Of a stretch of DNA of 64,000 nucleotides, positions 16,744 to 24,985 are shown in pieces. The notes beneath the pieces are model-generated. The model was not told the DNA's origin. It searched no databases and saw only the letters and a program-made list of their open reading frames with translations. The translations under genes and the position numbers were made by a program. The stretch lies in assembly GCA_963702035.1 (NCBI GenBank), contig OY969700.1, positions 2,232,001 through 2,296,000 on the forward strand, in the 5' to 3' direction. Position 1 is the stretch's first letter, and each line of letters opens with the position of its first letter. Origin of the DNA: VRUE01 sp963702035. GTDB lineage: Bacteria > Actinomycetota > Thermoleophilia > Solirubrobacterales > 70-9.

Positions 16744-17980
16744 AGTAAGAGGCGATCAATCCCGCGATCCTGTCCTGCTCGTAGTGGGCGAGGTTGAGGT
16801 CGCTGACGCTGTTCATCAGGATCGAGAAGATCATGATCCGGCCGCTGCGGTTGAAGCAGAAGCCGGAGAGGGCGCTGACCGCGGTCAGGGTGCCGGTCTT
16901 GGTGCGGCAGCGACCGTAGGCGGCGGTTCCGTGCATGCGGTCGGCAACGGTTCCCTCGTGACCCGCGAGCGCCAGGTCCTGGATGAATTCGTCGCCGACT
17001 GGCGTCCCGCGCATCGCCTCCAGAAGGCCCACGACCTGGGCAGGGGAGGCGCGGTTGCCGCGGGTCAGGCCGGAGCCGTCGACCGCGTGGACCCCCGAGC
17101 CCTGGCCGCGGGCGAAGCGCTCGACCACGTTCGTTCCGGCCTGGGTGGTCCCGGCGGCGCCGAAGTGGGCGCCGAGCAGCTTCGCCAGCATCTCGGCGAA
17201 GAAGTTGTTCGAGTAGACGTCGGTCGCCTCGACGAGCTGCGACATCGTCGGCGATCGCACGCCGGCGAGCGCCGCGGCCCCGGGTGGGGTGACGGCGCGG
17301 GCCACGCCAGTACGGATCCTGATTCCACCCGAGCGCAGCGCGCTATCCAGCTTCGTGGCCGCAAGGGTCGCGGGATCGGAAGCGAAGCCCTGGGAGATCG
17401 AGCCGCGGTAGCCGGAGTCGAAGGAGAGCCCCGAGAGCGGCCCGATGTAGGGGCTGGTCGCGTAGCCCGAGTCGGCGACGCCGCGCAGCCGGTCGAAGAT
17501 GCTGTCGTCGGCGTAGAGCCGCCCGGTCACGGTGTGCACGCCGGCGGCACGGAGCCGAGAGCCGAGCAGGAGCAGATTGGTGCCGACCCCACCGCCGTAG
17601 CGGTCGTAGAACGAGGGCACCCCGAGCGCGGGATCGCCACCTCCCTGCAAATAGAGGCTGCCGTGCAGGACACCGGCGGCATCGATCTTGCCGTCGGTGA
17701 GCAGCTTGGTGACGATCCGGTATTCGGGCCCGAAGCGCGAGAGAGCGGTCGAGGTCGTGAAGAGCTTCGTATTAGAGGCCAGGATCCGCGGCCGCTTGGC
17801 GGCCCGAGCACAAACAGGCTTGCCACTTTCCGCATCGATCACGTAGAGACCGCTGGCGGATCCCCCTCCATAGACCAGCCGTTCCCGCATCTGCTTGCAG
17901 GCGTTGCCTGCGGCTCCGGCTGCCACTGGCAGCACGAGCGCCAGCAGCAATAGGCCGAAGAGGATCGACACCCGTCTCAT
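16742..17980 (-). CDS. dacB: D-alanyl-D-alanine carboxypeptidase/endopeptidase (PBP4, S13 family)
   Basis: An exported peptidoglycan-trimming enzyme. From the ATG at 17980, a signal peptide (MRRVSILFGLLLLALVLPVAAGA) precedes the catalytic domain. The SxxK motif is SNTK near residue 69, the second motif YSNN, and the third TKTGT, the order of S13 penicillin-binding proteins. Length is 412 residues. A TTG at 17995 could extend it by five residues. Confidence 0.92.
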   Translation of the reverse strand: MRRVSILFGLLLLALVLPVAAGAAGNACKQMRERLVYGGGSASGLYVIDAESGKPVCARAAKRPRILASNTKLFTTSTALSRFGPEYRIVTKLLTDGKIDAAGVLHGSLYLQGGGDPALGVPSFYDRYGGGVGTNLLLLGSRLRAAGVHTVTGRLYADDSIFDRLRGVADSGYATSPYIGPLSGLSFDSGYRGSISQGFASDPATLAATKLDSALRSGGIRIRTGVARAVTPPGAAALAGVRSPTMSQLVEATDVYSNNFFAEMLAKLLGAHFGAAGTTQAGTNVVERFARGQGSGVHAVDGSGLTRGNRASPAQVVGLLEAMRGTPVGDEFIQDLALAGHEGTVADRMHGTAAYGRCRTKTGTLTAVSALSGFCFNRSGRIMIFSILMNSVSDLNLAHYEQDRIAGLIASY

Positions 17981-18032
17981 AGCTGGTTGCAACACGAGAA
18001 CGACGCAAGGTAGCGGCGCACGCGGCTGACGA

Positions 18033-18148
18033 GAGGAAGAGGGGGCGTCCTCGCGGCAGCGGCGTCCTCTTTTCGCCCCACAAGCTCAATGAGAGACACC
18101 GGCGCGGCTGGCGAAAACCCAGCAAGGCGAGGACGCCCCCTCTTCCTC
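18033..18148. repeat. Palindromic element, intergenic copy 4
   Basis: The 22-nt perfect arms 18033-18054 and 18127-18148 enclose a 72-nt core oriented like copy 2 (GCAGCGGCGTCCTCTTTTCG...GGCGAAAACCCAGC). It lies between two divergent genes, so it is not a transcription terminator for either. Confidence 0.9.
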
Positions 18149-18175
18149 CCCAACCAACCCGCCCGCCCGACCTGG

Positions 18176-18181
18176 GATAAT
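18176..18181 (+). promoter_or_regulatory. Leaderless-type -10 of the patatin gene
   Basis: GATAAT lies 8 nt before the ATG at 18190 and only 2 nt before the upstream ATG at 18184, which supports the second ATG. Confidence 0.5.
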
Positions 18182-18189
18182 CCATGTTT

Positions 18190-19437
18190 ATGGGCAAGGT
18201 CGTCGATATAGAGACCCCCACCCGGCGCAGACGCGGCAAAGGTCGCAAGCGTCCGTCGAAGACCGCCCTGGTCCTCGGCGGCGGCGGTTTCACCGGCGGC
18301 GTCTACGAGATCGGCGCCCTGCGCGCGCTCGACCTGCTCGCCGTCAACAGCACCGTCAACAGCTTCGACGTCTACGTCGGCACCAGCGCCGGCTCCTTTG
18401 TCGCGTCGATGCTCGCCAACGGCGTCACCCCCGACGAAATGATGCAGGTGATCAACAAGCGGGTCGAGTCGGACCTCGACGATCTCGACCTCGACAAGGT
18501 GCTGAAGTTCAACTACTTCGGCTTCCTGCAGAAGGCCGCGATGCTGCCGCTGCGCTCGCTCGAGCTGATGCGCAGGCTGGTCCAGATGGGGGACTTCTCG
18601 GCGATCGACATCGGCGTCGGCCTCGCCGAGGCCCTGCCGACCGGTCTCTACTCGGGCGGGGGGATCGCCGAATACGTCGAGCAGGCACTTGCCGACTCCG
18701 GCGGCATCAACGACTTCCGCCAGCTCGACAAAGAGCTCTACCTGACCGCGACCGACCTCGATACCTGCGAGCGTCTCGTCTTCGGCGAGGAGGGTTGGGA
18801 CGACGTGCCGATAGCGAAGGCGATCGAGTGCTCGACCGCGCTGCCGATCGTCTACAAGCCGGTCGACCTGAAGGGCCGGCAGCTGGTCGACGGGGGCATC
18901 CGTTCGACCACCAACGTCGACATCGCGGTCGAGAAGGGCGCCAAGTTCATCATCGTGGTCAACCCGCTCGTGCCCTACGTCAACGACTTCGAGCAGACGA
19001 TCCCGACGGTGTTCGGGACGCGCGTTCGCCGGGTCTCCGATATGGGGCTGCCGGCGATCGCCAACCAGACCTTCCGCTTGATCGCCCACGCCCGCCTGCA
19101 CGAGGCGGTTGCCCGCTGGCAGGAGAAATACCCGGGCGTCGACATCATCCTGATCGAGCCCGAGCCCAACGACGAGTTGATGTTCGGCACGCCGATCATG
19201 GACTACTCGCGACGGCTGAAGATCGCCCGCCATGGCTTCGAGTCGGTCACCGCCACCCTCGCCCAGGACTACGACCGCTACAAGGAGATCGCCGAGCGCC
19301 ATGGGCTCGAGATCTCCGAGCGCCGGGTGCGCCGGGCGGTCGAGCGCGCCTCCGAGGAGGAGCCGGAGCAGGCCTCGGCCTGGCGCCGGGTGCTCGAGCA
19401 GACGACCTCGGCGCTGCTTCGCGGCGAGGCCTCCTGA
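18190..19437 (+). CDS. Patatin-like phospholipase
   Basis: A 415-residue patatin-family serine lipase. The oxyanion loop GGGGFTGGVYEIGAL is near residue 30, the nucleophile elbow GTSAG has Ser near 66, and the dyad Asp is in LVDGGI. The N-terminus is basic (PTRRRRGKGRKRP) without a signal peptide, suggesting a cytoplasmic or membrane-associated enzyme. It is convergent with the acyl-CoA synthetase 11 bp away, so it may release fatty acids from phospholipids that the neighbour activates; that link is inference. Confidence 0.88.
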   Translation: MGKVVDIETPTRRRRGKGRKRPSKTALVLGGGGFTGGVYEIGALRALDLLAVNSTVNSFDVYVGTSAGSFVASMLANGVTPDEMMQVINKRVESDLDDLDLDKVLKFNYFGFLQKAAMLPLRSLELMRRLVQMGDFSAIDIGVGLAEALPTGLYSGGGIAEYVEQALADSGGINDFRQLDKELYLTATDLDTCERLVFGEEGWDDVPIAKAIECSTALPIVYKPVDLKGRQLVDGGIRSTTNVDIAVEKGAKFIIVVNPLVPYVNDFEQTIPTVFGTRVRRVSDMGLPAIANQTFRLIAHARLHEAVARWQEKYPGVDIILIEPEPNDELMFGTPIMDYSRRLKIARHGFESVTATLAQDYDRYKEIAERHGLEISERRVRRAVERASEEEPEQASAWRRVLEQTTSALLRGEAS

Positions 19438-19448
19438 GCCCCTGAGCC

Positions 19449-21233
19449 TCAGCCCGCGTAGAGCTGCTCGATCTCGTCCTGGTGCTTGTCGGCGACGACG
19501 GCGCGCTTGACCTTCAGCGTCGGGGTCAGCTCGCCGCTTTCCTGCGAGAGGTCCTCGGGGAGGATCGCGATCTTCTTGACCTGCTCGACCCTGGCGAATT
19601 TCTCGTTGACTTTGGCGAGGTGTGCCTCGATGGCCTCGCGCACGTCGCCGTTGGCGGCGAGTTGCGTGGGATCCTCCGGCAGAGCGTGCTCCTTGGCGTA
19701 GGCAGACGCTTCTTCGGGGTCGAGCGTGACCAGCGCCACCAGGTAGGGCCGCCGGTCGCCGACGACGACGCACTGGGAGACCAGCGGGTGCTGCTTGATC
19801 TCGCCCTCGAGGTTGGCCGGCGTGATGTTCTTGCCGCCGGCGGTGATGATGATGTCCTTTTTACGCCCGGTGATCGTGATGAAGCCGTCGGCGTCGATCG
19901 AGCCGAGGTCGCCGGTGTGAAGCCAGCCGTCGACGATCGTCTCCCGGGTCGCCTCCTCGTTCTTGTAGTAGCCCTGGAAGACGTTCGGGCCCTTGACCAG
20001 GATCTCGCCGTCCGCGGCGATCTTGATCTCGCAGCCGGGGAAGGGTTTGCCGATCGTGCCGACCTTGAAGTCTTCCGGCGAGGAGATCGTCGCCGCGGTC
20101 GACGTCTCGGTCATTCCCCAGCCCTCCAGCACGAGCACGCCGGCGGCGTCGAAGAAGCGCAGGATGTCGGGGCTGATCGGGGCGGCGCCGGAGACCGCAA
20201 GGCGCAGCTCGCCACCGAAGAGACCACGGATTTTCGAGAGGACTTTGTTATCGGCGAATTTGTACTGCTTGCGCAGCAGGAGGCCCGGCTTGCGCCCGGC
20301 TCGCTCGGCGTCACGCATCTTGCCGCCGACCCGGATCGACCAGTCGAAGACGGCCTTTTTCAGGCCTCCCTCCTTTTCCATGCTGCTGGTCGCGAGGGTG
20401 TAGATCTTCTCGAAGATCCGTGGCACCGAGGGGAAGTAGGTCGGTTTCAGTTCGGCCAGGTTGGGCATGATCTTCAGCGGGTCGCGCTCCCAGTAGGCGA
20501 TCGTCGCGCCGAGGTCGAAGCTGCCCAGCTGGATCAGCAGGGCGAAGGAGTGGGCGAGGGGGAGGTAGAGATAGGTGACGTCTTCGCCCTCTATGACGCT
20601 GGTGTCGTTGACCATGTCGAGCATCGCCCTGTAGTTGCCGTGGCTGATCACGCAGCCCTTCGGCGGCCCGGTCGTCCCCGACGTGTAGATGAAGGTGCAG
20701 ATGTCGTCCGGCGCGACCGCCTGCCAGAGTCGCTCCCACTCCCCGACGTCCCGGCCGTCGCCGCGGGCGGACAGATCCTCGAGGGAGACCGTGTCGTCGC
20801 TGCTGCCGGTCATTCGCACCACCTGCTCCAGCAGCGGCAGCTTGTCGCGGACGGCGCGGATCTTCTCGAGCTGCTCGTCGTCCTCGACCACGACCACCTT
20901 TGCGTCGGAGTTCTCCAGCACGTACTGGCACTCCTCGGCCGAGTTGGTCTGGTAGATCGGCACGACGGTGGCGCCGATCGAGAGCGCGGCAAAGTCGAAG
21001 TACGTCCACTCGGGGCGGGTGTTGGCGAGGATCGAGACCTTGTCGCCCTTCGCGACACCGAGGTCGACCAGGCCGAGGGCGAGCTTGCGGACTGTTTCCT
21101 CGACCTCGACGAAGCTGCGCTTCACCCACTCCTCGCCGTCTTTGAACTGAATGGCCGGGGCGTCGCCGTAGAGCTTCGCGGCTCGCGGAAGCAGGTCCGC
21201 GAGCGTGGCCGATTTGGTTCCCCGCTCCTCCAC
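19449..21233 (-). CDS. Long-chain fatty-acid-CoA ligase (AMP-forming)
   Basis: It activates fatty acids to acyl-CoA through an acyl-adenylate. The 594-residue protein has the AMP-binding P-loop YTSGTTGPPKGCVISH, the GWGMTE motif and the C-terminal DGWLHTGDLGSIDADGF...GRKKDIIITAGGKN region split by short gaps. The FadD15-like long form is typical of actinobacteria. The GTG start lies 7 nt after a TAGACT box. Confidence 0.93.
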   Translation of the reverse strand: MEERGTKSATLADLLPRAAKLYGDAPAIQFKDGEEWVKRSFVEVEETVRKLALGLVDLGVAKGDKVSILANTRPEWTYFDFAALSIGATVVPIYQTNSAEECQYVLENSDAKVVVVEDDEQLEKIRAVRDKLPLLEQVVRMTGSSDDTVSLEDLSARGDGRDVGEWERLWQAVAPDDICTFIYTSGTTGPPKGCVISHGNYRAMLDMVNDTSVIEGEDVTYLYLPLAHSFALLIQLGSFDLGATIAYWERDPLKIMPNLAELKPTYFPSVPRIFEKIYTLATSSMEKEGGLKKAVFDWSIRVGGKMRDAERAGRKPGLLLRKQYKFADNKVLSKIRGLFGGELRLAVSGAAPISPDILRFFDAAGVLVLEGWGMTETSTAATISSPEDFKVGTIGKPFPGCEIKIAADGEILVKGPNVFQGYYKNEEATRETIVDGWLHTGDLGSIDADGFITITGRKKDIIITAGGKNITPANLEGEIKQHPLVSQCVVVGDRRPYLVALVTLDPEEASAYAKEHALPEDPTQLAANGDVREAIEAHLAKVNEKFARVEQVKKIAILPEDLSQESGELTPTLKVKRAVVADKHQDEIEQLYAG

Positions 21234-21240
21234 GGCGGGG

Positions 21241-21246
21241 AGTCTA
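21241..21246 (-). promoter_or_regulatory. Leaderless-type -10 of the acyl-CoA ligase
   Basis: TAGACT on the minus strand, 7 nt before the GTG at 21233. Confidence 0.5.
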
Positions 21247-21265
21247 GTGGACGGTTACCGAGGGG

Positions 21266-21451
21266 TTATGCGGTCGAAGCGTGGTGTCGCGCCCGCTGTT
21301 CGGTGGTCCGGCGGAGTGAGGTCTGGAAGAGCGACTTGTCGATCCGGCCGTGGAAGATCGGGACGTGCATCTCGACGCACTTGCCGATCACCTCCTGCCG
21401 TTTCATGCGCAGCTCGTCGGCAAGCTCGGACGGGGTGAGGTGATTGGCCAC
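21266..21451 (-). CDS. Small protein of unknown function, SigB-type promoter
   Basis: A 61-residue ORF (GTG start) preceded by GGGAGG at good spacing. The sequence (LTPSELADELRMKRQEVIGK...) looks helical and could contain a helix-turn-helix, but I recognise no family. A GTTTGA-N15-GGGTAA promoter lies ~40 nt upstream, so it is probably under the SigB-like factor encoded at 28.5 kb. The gene ends 32 nt before the start of the acyl-CoA ligase on the same strand. Confidence 0.65.
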   Translation of the reverse strand: MANHLTPSELADELRMKRQEVIGKCVEMHVPIFHGRIDKSLFQTSLRRTTEQRARHHASTA

Positions 21452-21491
21452 GGCGGACCTCCCAGGTAGTTGAAATCGGGTACGCGCAGTT

Positions 21492-21518
21492 TTACCCCGG
21501 TGGGCGGACGTGTCAAAC
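21492..21518 (-). promoter_or_regulatory. SigB/SigF-type promoter
   Basis: GTTTGA (21513-21518), a 15-nt spacer and GGGTAA (21492-21497) on the minus strand match the SigB-family consensus GTTT-N13-16-GGGTA. Confidence 0.7.
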
Positions 21519-21569
21519 GCATGCGGTCGCACTTTGCGTGGATTGGAGGGACCGGCCGGCCCGGCTCGC

Positions 21570-21575
21570 GATAAT
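21570..21575 (+). promoter_or_regulatory. Leaderless-type -10 of the thioredoxin-fold gene
   Basis: GATAAT, 6 nt before the GTG at 21582. Confidence 0.5.
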
Positions 21576-21581
21576 GCGGGG

Positions 21582-22307
21582 GTGTCCGAAGTCGCCGCCA
21601 CTCCGATGCCTCGCCGGGGCCGCCTCTGGGTGATCCTCGCGCTTGCCCTGGCGCTCGGGGCGCTCGGCTACGCGCTGGTCAGCATCTCCACCAAGAAAGC
21701 CGACAGCAACTTCGTCCAGATCGAAGGCATCTCCACCGCCCAGGAGCTCTTCGGCGGGGTTCCCCAGGAAGGCGATCGGCTCGGGTCCTCCGATGCGCCC
21801 GTCTCGATCCAGGTCTTCAACGACCTCCAGTGCGGCAACTGCCGCGCTGACTTCCTCGCCACGATCCCGGGCCTGGTCGAAAAGTATGCGCGGCCGGGGT
21901 CGGCGAAGCTGCTGATGCGCCACTACTCGGTCGCCGAAAATCCGCTCGAGCTCGGCTTCTTCGGTGCCGAAGCGGCAGCACAGCAGGGCTACGGCTGGCA
22001 ATACACCTATCTCTTCTTCCTCAACCAGGCCGAGGCGGAACGGTTTGGGATCGACAATGACTTCATGGCTTCGCTGGCCGGCTCGATCGGCGAACTCGAC
22101 GTCCCGGAATGGCAGGAAGCACTGGATCGCGAAGGCGGCTCCGGAGGAGCGATCGCGAAGCGACTCGAAGCCGACGGAGAACTCGGGACCAAGCTCGGCA
22201 TCCGCACCGGCGTGGCGATGATCGTCAGCGGGCCGAGCGGCACCCGCACCCTCCAGGACGGTCCCGGCGTCGCCCAGGCGGAACGGGCGATCGAAGCCGT
22301 CGGCTGA
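21582..22307 (+). CDS. Membrane-anchored DsbA-like thioredoxin-fold protein
   Basis: A 241-residue protein: one N-terminal transmembrane helix (~15-36), then an extracytoplasmic DsbA/thioredoxin_4-type domain with the redox pair CGNC at about Cys84/Cys87 (VFNDLQCGNCRADF). It probably catalyses disulfide exchange in exported proteins. The GTG start is chosen over upstream codons because GATAAT lies 6 nt before it; an ATG at 21606 would also keep the helix. Confidence 0.82.
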   Translation: MSEVAATPMPRRGRLWVILALALALGALGYALVSISTKKADSNFVQIEGISTAQELFGGVPQEGDRLGSSDAPVSIQVFNDLQCGNCRADFLATIPGLVEKYARPGSAKLLMRHYSVAENPLELGFFGAEAAAQQGYGWQYTYLFFLNQAEAERFGIDNDFMASLAGSIGELDVPEWQEALDREGGSGGAIAKRLEADGELGTKLGIRTGVAMIVSGPSGTRTLQDGPGVAQAERAIEAVG

Positions 22308-22321
22308 GGCGCCGGCACCAC

Positions 22322-22327
22322 TAGAAT
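22322..22327 (+). promoter_or_regulatory. Leaderless-type -10 of the carbonic anhydrase
   Basis: TAGAAT, 8 nt before the ATG at 22336. Confidence 0.55.
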
Positions 22328-22335
22328 GCCCTGCG

Positions 22336-22752
22336 ATGAGGCCGGAGCACCCCCGCACCGCGATTGTCGCCTGCATGGACGCCCGGCTCGATGCCGCCGG
22401 GTTCCTCGATTCCTGGCCCGAGCCGGTGCACGTCGTCCGCAACGCGGGGGGACGTGTCACCGCCGACGCCCTGCGCTCGCTGGCGGTGTCCTGCACGATG
22501 GGCGCCGAGCGCATCGCCATCGTCCACCACACCGACTGCGCGATGGCCAAACACACCGACGAGCAGCTCCGCGCCCTCCTGCCCCCAGGCGCCGGGGCGG
22601 AGGTCGATTTCCTCACGATCGCCGACCCCAGGAATGCGCTGCGCGAGGACGTCGAAGCAATCCGCGCCTCACCGCTCCTCCCCGCCGCGATCCAGTCGAG
22701 CGCGTTCATCTACGATCTCGACGCGCGGGTCGCCCGCGAGATCCAGGTCTGA
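22336..22752 (+). CDS. Beta-carbonic anhydrase family protein
   Basis: A 138-residue short beta-class carbonic anhydrase that hydrates CO2 using zinc. CMDAR gives the Cys13/Asp15/Arg17 set, and HHTDC gives the HxxC zinc ligands near 65-68. Also seen is RNAGGRVT. The C-terminus shows the family pattern QSSAFIYDLD. The gene stands alone between the DsbA-like protein and a TA pair. Confidence 0.88.
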   Translation: MRPEHPRTAIVACMDARLDAAGFLDSWPEPVHVVRNAGGRVTADALRSLAVSCTMGAERIAIVHHTDCAMAKHTDEQLRALLPPGAGAEVDFLTIADPRNALREDVEAIRASPLLPAAIQSSAFIYDLDARVAREIQV

Positions 22753-22791
22753 TGCGGCCCGGGCACTGAGTGAGAGTCTGTACGTTACACT

Positions 22792-22803
22792 GACCATATG
22801 GTC
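22792..22803 (+). promoter_or_regulatory. Promoter and palindrome over the Phd-type antitoxin start
   Basis: TACACT (22786-22791) lies 6 nt before the ATG. The perfect 12-bp palindrome GACCATATGGTC spans the start codon, a probable autoregulatory operator. Confidence 0.5.
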
Positions 22804-23025
22804 AAACAAGTAACCGCTACCGACGCCAAGGCAACGATTTTGCGTCTCCTCGACGATGCTGCCGCTGGCGAGGAAATCGAGATCACCAGGCACGGTCGTC
22901 CGGTCGCCCGGCTGGTGCCCGCAGCCGGCGCACGCTCGCTGGAGAGTTCGTTGCGGGGGATCGCGATGACGGCGGTCGAGGAGGACCAATTGTTCTCCAC
23001 CGGCGAGACCTGGAACGCCTCGTAG
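22798..23025 (+). CDS. Phd/YefM-family antitoxin
   Basis: A 75-residue protein with the Phd/YefM DNA-binding pattern (TDAKATILRLLDDAAAGEEIEITRHGRPVARLVP) and a C-terminal toxin-binding tail. It would neutralise the PIN toxin encoded 3 nt downstream and repress its own promoter. Confidence 0.9.
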   Translation: MVKQVTATDAKATILRLLDDAAAGEEIEITRHGRPVARLVPAAGARSLESSLRGIAMTAVEEDQLFSTGETWNAS

Positions 23026-23028
23026 GCC

Positions 23029-23421
23029 GTGAACGCGGTTCTGCTCGACACCCATGTGGCCCACTGGTGGTCGGCAGAGCCAAAGCGGGTCAGCAGGCCG
23101 GCGCGCGAGACCCTTGAAGGGGCGGACGAGCTGGTCGTGGCGGCGATCTCCTGGTACGAGTTGGCCTGGCTGGCGAGACACGAGCGGATCATCGTCAACG
23201 TTCCGATCCGGACTTGGTTGCAGAGCCTCGCCGCGCAGTTGCGGACGATCGGCGTGACCCCGGCGATCGCGGATACCGCCGTCGCCCTGCCCTCCTCGTT
23301 TCCGGGCGATCCCGCCGATCGACTGATTTACGCGACCGCCGTCGAGCACGGCCTTCGGCTGGTTACCAAAGACCGAGCGATCCGCGATCACGATCACCCG
23401 CGGACCGTGGCTGTCTGGTAG
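23029..23421 (+). CDS. PIN-domain toxin (VapC type)
   Basis: A 130-residue PIN ribonuclease with GTG start. The acidic residues are present: the first Asp in VLLDTHVAHWW, Glu in SWYELAWLA, Asp in GDPADRLIYATA and a final Asp in VTKDRAIRDH. VapC toxins usually cut initiator tRNA or rRNA. It pairs with the Phd-type antitoxin upstream. Confidence 0.9.
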   Translation: MNAVLLDTHVAHWWSAEPKRVSRPARETLEGADELVVAAISWYELAWLARHERIIVNVPIRTWLQSLAAQLRTIGVTPAIADTAVALPSSFPGDPADRLIYATAVEHGLRLVTKDRAIRDHDHPRTVAVW

Positions 23422-23475
23422 CCGAGCCGAACCTCCTCCACGTAGCGCTTGAATTCATCGCGACCCTGTCGATGG

Positions 23476-23793
23476 TCAGAGGCTGAGGACCAGGGCAAGG
23501 GCATCGTCTACCGCTCGGAGCTCACCGGCATCCAGACGCCCCGCGGACCGCCCAAGTCGTTGTGGATCTACCACCGTGGTCTGCTCGACGAGGACTCGCG
23601 TCTCGGTCCCGTCGAGCGAAATCGCCGGCCGAAAGGTCGCCGGCCGCGCGCCGGCGGAGGTTGGCGAGACGAGAGTGGTGCTCAATGCCATGAACTCGTC
23701 GGCTTGAACCACGACGGCATAGCGAGCGCCCTGCTGCTCTCGCCCCTTCGCGCCTCGCGGGGACGGTAGGCGGAAGATCTCGCCTCGAACCAT
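23476..23793 (-). CDS. MazF/PemK-family mRNA interferase toxin
   Basis: A 105-residue protein with the family layout MVRGEIFRL...EQQGARYAVVVQADEF...LSTTLVSPTSAGARPATFRP...GTETRVLVEQTTVVD...RLG. MazF toxins cut mRNA at short motifs. It starts 1 nt after the antitoxin stop in the same operon. Confidence 0.88.
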   Translation of the reverse strand: MVRGEIFRLPSPRGAKGREQQGARYAVVVQADEFMALSTTLVSPTSAGARPATFRPAISLDGTETRVLVEQTTVVDPQRLGRSAGRLDAGELRAVDDALALVLSL

Positions 23794-23794
23794 C

Positions 23795-24040
23795 TCAGTC
23801 GAGAGGGTCCGGCGCCAGTTCGGCCATCTGCTCGCGAACGATTCGCATCTCGGCCCGGTCCGCTTCGTCGACTGCCAACCGTTTGACCTCCTCGGCTATG
23901 GATGAGCGTGCCCGGCGCCGGGCAGCAGATTCCCGCAGGGCGGTGCGAACAGCCTCGGAGTCGCTCATAGCGCCACCTCGGACGATCTGGAGAGCGGCGG
24001 CTGAGCTGTCATCCAAGCGAACGTGAAGCGATCGACTCAC
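23795..24040 (-). CDS. Ribbon-helix-helix antitoxin partner of MazF
   Basis: An 81-residue protein with an N-terminal ribbon-helix-helix (SLHVRLDDSSAAALQIVRGG...SEAVRTALRESA) and a charged C-terminal tail that would bind the toxin. The GTG start lies 7 nt after a TACGCT box. Confidence 0.82.
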   Translation of the reverse strand: MSRSLHVRLDDSSAAALQIVRGGAMSDSEAVRTALRESAARRRARSSIAEEVKRLAVDEADRAEMRIVREQMAELAPDPLD

Positions 24041-24050
24041 GCCTGCCAGC

Positions 24051-24069
24051 GTAGCACAAAGCGTGCTAC
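24051..24069. promoter_or_regulatory. Operator over the MazEF-type promoter
   Basis: The perfect inverted repeat GTAGCAC-N5-GTGCTAC overlaps the minus-strand -10 box TACGCT (24048-24053). It lies 5 bp from the 3' end of the tRNA gene. Confidence 0.55.
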
Positions 24070-24074
24070 AAAAA

Positions 24075-24148
24075 TCGGGGCGCCCGGATTTGAACCGGGG
24101 ACCTCACCGACCCGAACGGTGCGCGCTACCAGGCTGCGCCACGCCCCG
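24075..24148 (-). tRNA. tRNA-Pro (anticodon CGG)
   Basis: A complete cloverleaf on the minus strand: acceptor CGGGGCG/CGCCCCG, D arm GCGCAGCCTGGTAGCGC, anticodon stem CACCG/CGGTG with loop TTCGGGT (anticodon CGG), T arm CCCGGTTCAAATCCGGG. Discriminator base is A, and CCA is not encoded; a T run follows. It decodes CCG. Confidence 0.96.
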
Positions 24149-24196
24149 AAGGCGGCGATTATCTCAGAGCTGTCCCTCCGGGGCGTTCGGGTCGCC

Positions 24197-24985
24197 TCAG
24201 GCGGCGTGGCGTATGCCGGCGATGGTCCTCCCGCCGGCGTCGTCGCCACGAGCGAAGGGGATCGGGTCGGCCTGGGGAACGGCGTGCGGGTAGTCCTGTA
24301 GGCGGACCTGCGAAGCGAGCATCGTGCGCCGGTCGCCGGCCTCCCCGATCGGGACCGGCCAGAGACCCTCGTTGTGGCAGGTGCCGGAATGCTCGCGCAA
24401 ATGGATCGGGGGGTTGGCCAGGGAAGCGAAGGCGCCGTCGGGGCTGTGCATGACGACCTCGGCTGCGTAAAACGATCGCAACGGGGACTGCTGCGATTCG
24501 GCGCCGTCCCATTCGAGCCGGTTGGCGACGCTGACCCGTACGCGGCGCAACCCGGGGGCGATCTCCTCGGCCCAGGCTTCAACGGTGGCGTGAAGGTGTT
24601 CCCATCCCCATTTAAGAGTTCCCGCCTTGACGCCGTTCTCGACCAGCTCCGCCCGTCTCTCGCCCGCCGGCTCGATACGCGCTGTGCGGCCGGGGAGCGA
24701 AGGGATCCGGACCTCGTGCTCGACGGACTCCTCGCGGCTGGCGTAACGCGTGCCGGCGACGACCAGGAAGTCGACCGGTTCGCCCCCTGCGTCGAGGACC
24801 TGTCGCTCGACTGTCTGTCGCAGCCTTGCCGTCACCTCGACAGTGGGATCGAGCCCCTCGATCAGGCACTCTGCGCGCAGCTGCGATCGCCCCTCCGGAC
24901 AGCCGCGGGGAGGGACGCCACGAGCGAAGCGCTTCCGATCCTCCATCGGTAGATCCATACCCATCCCATTCGTGGGCAAAACCAA
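24197..24985 (-). CDS. Protein of unknown function, possibly C-terminally truncated
   Basis: A 262-residue ORF. The C-terminal part (GTCHNEGLWPVPIGE, RRTMLASQVRLQDYPHAVP) resembles what I recall of a longer uncharacterised actinobacterial family that continues well past this point; here the ORF stops ~25 residues later. The TTG start at 24985 is supported by TACTGT 7 nt upstream. It lies just upstream of tRNA-Pro on the same strand, so truncation at the tRNA end is plausible. Function unknown. Confidence 0.55.
   Translation of the reverse strand: MVLPTNGMGMDLPMEDRKRFARGVPPRGCPEGRSQLRAECLIEGLDPTVEVTARLRQTVERQVLDAGGEPVDFLVVAGTRYASREESVEHEVRIPSLPGRTARIEPAGERRAELVENGVKAGTLKWGWEHLHATVEAWAEEIAPGLRRVRVSVANRLEWDGAESQQSPLRSFYAAEVVMHSPDGAFASLANPPIHLREHSGTCHNEGLWPVPIGEAGDRRTMLASQVRLQDYPHAVPQADPIPFARGDDAGGRTIAGIRHAA

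Noticed and set aside
12761..18148. Intergenic palindromes as simple rho-independent terminators
   Set aside because: One lies between divergent genes, there are no T runs after the outer stems, and the cores are conserved in sequence.
12761..18148. Palindromes as insertion sequences
   Set aside because: They are too short (about 116-130 bp) to encode a transposase. No target-site duplications are obvious. Non-autonomous movement is not excluded.
17977..19773. Long minus-strand ORF over the patatin gene
   Set aside because: It is antisense to a clear patatin-like phospholipase and has no recognisable domain.
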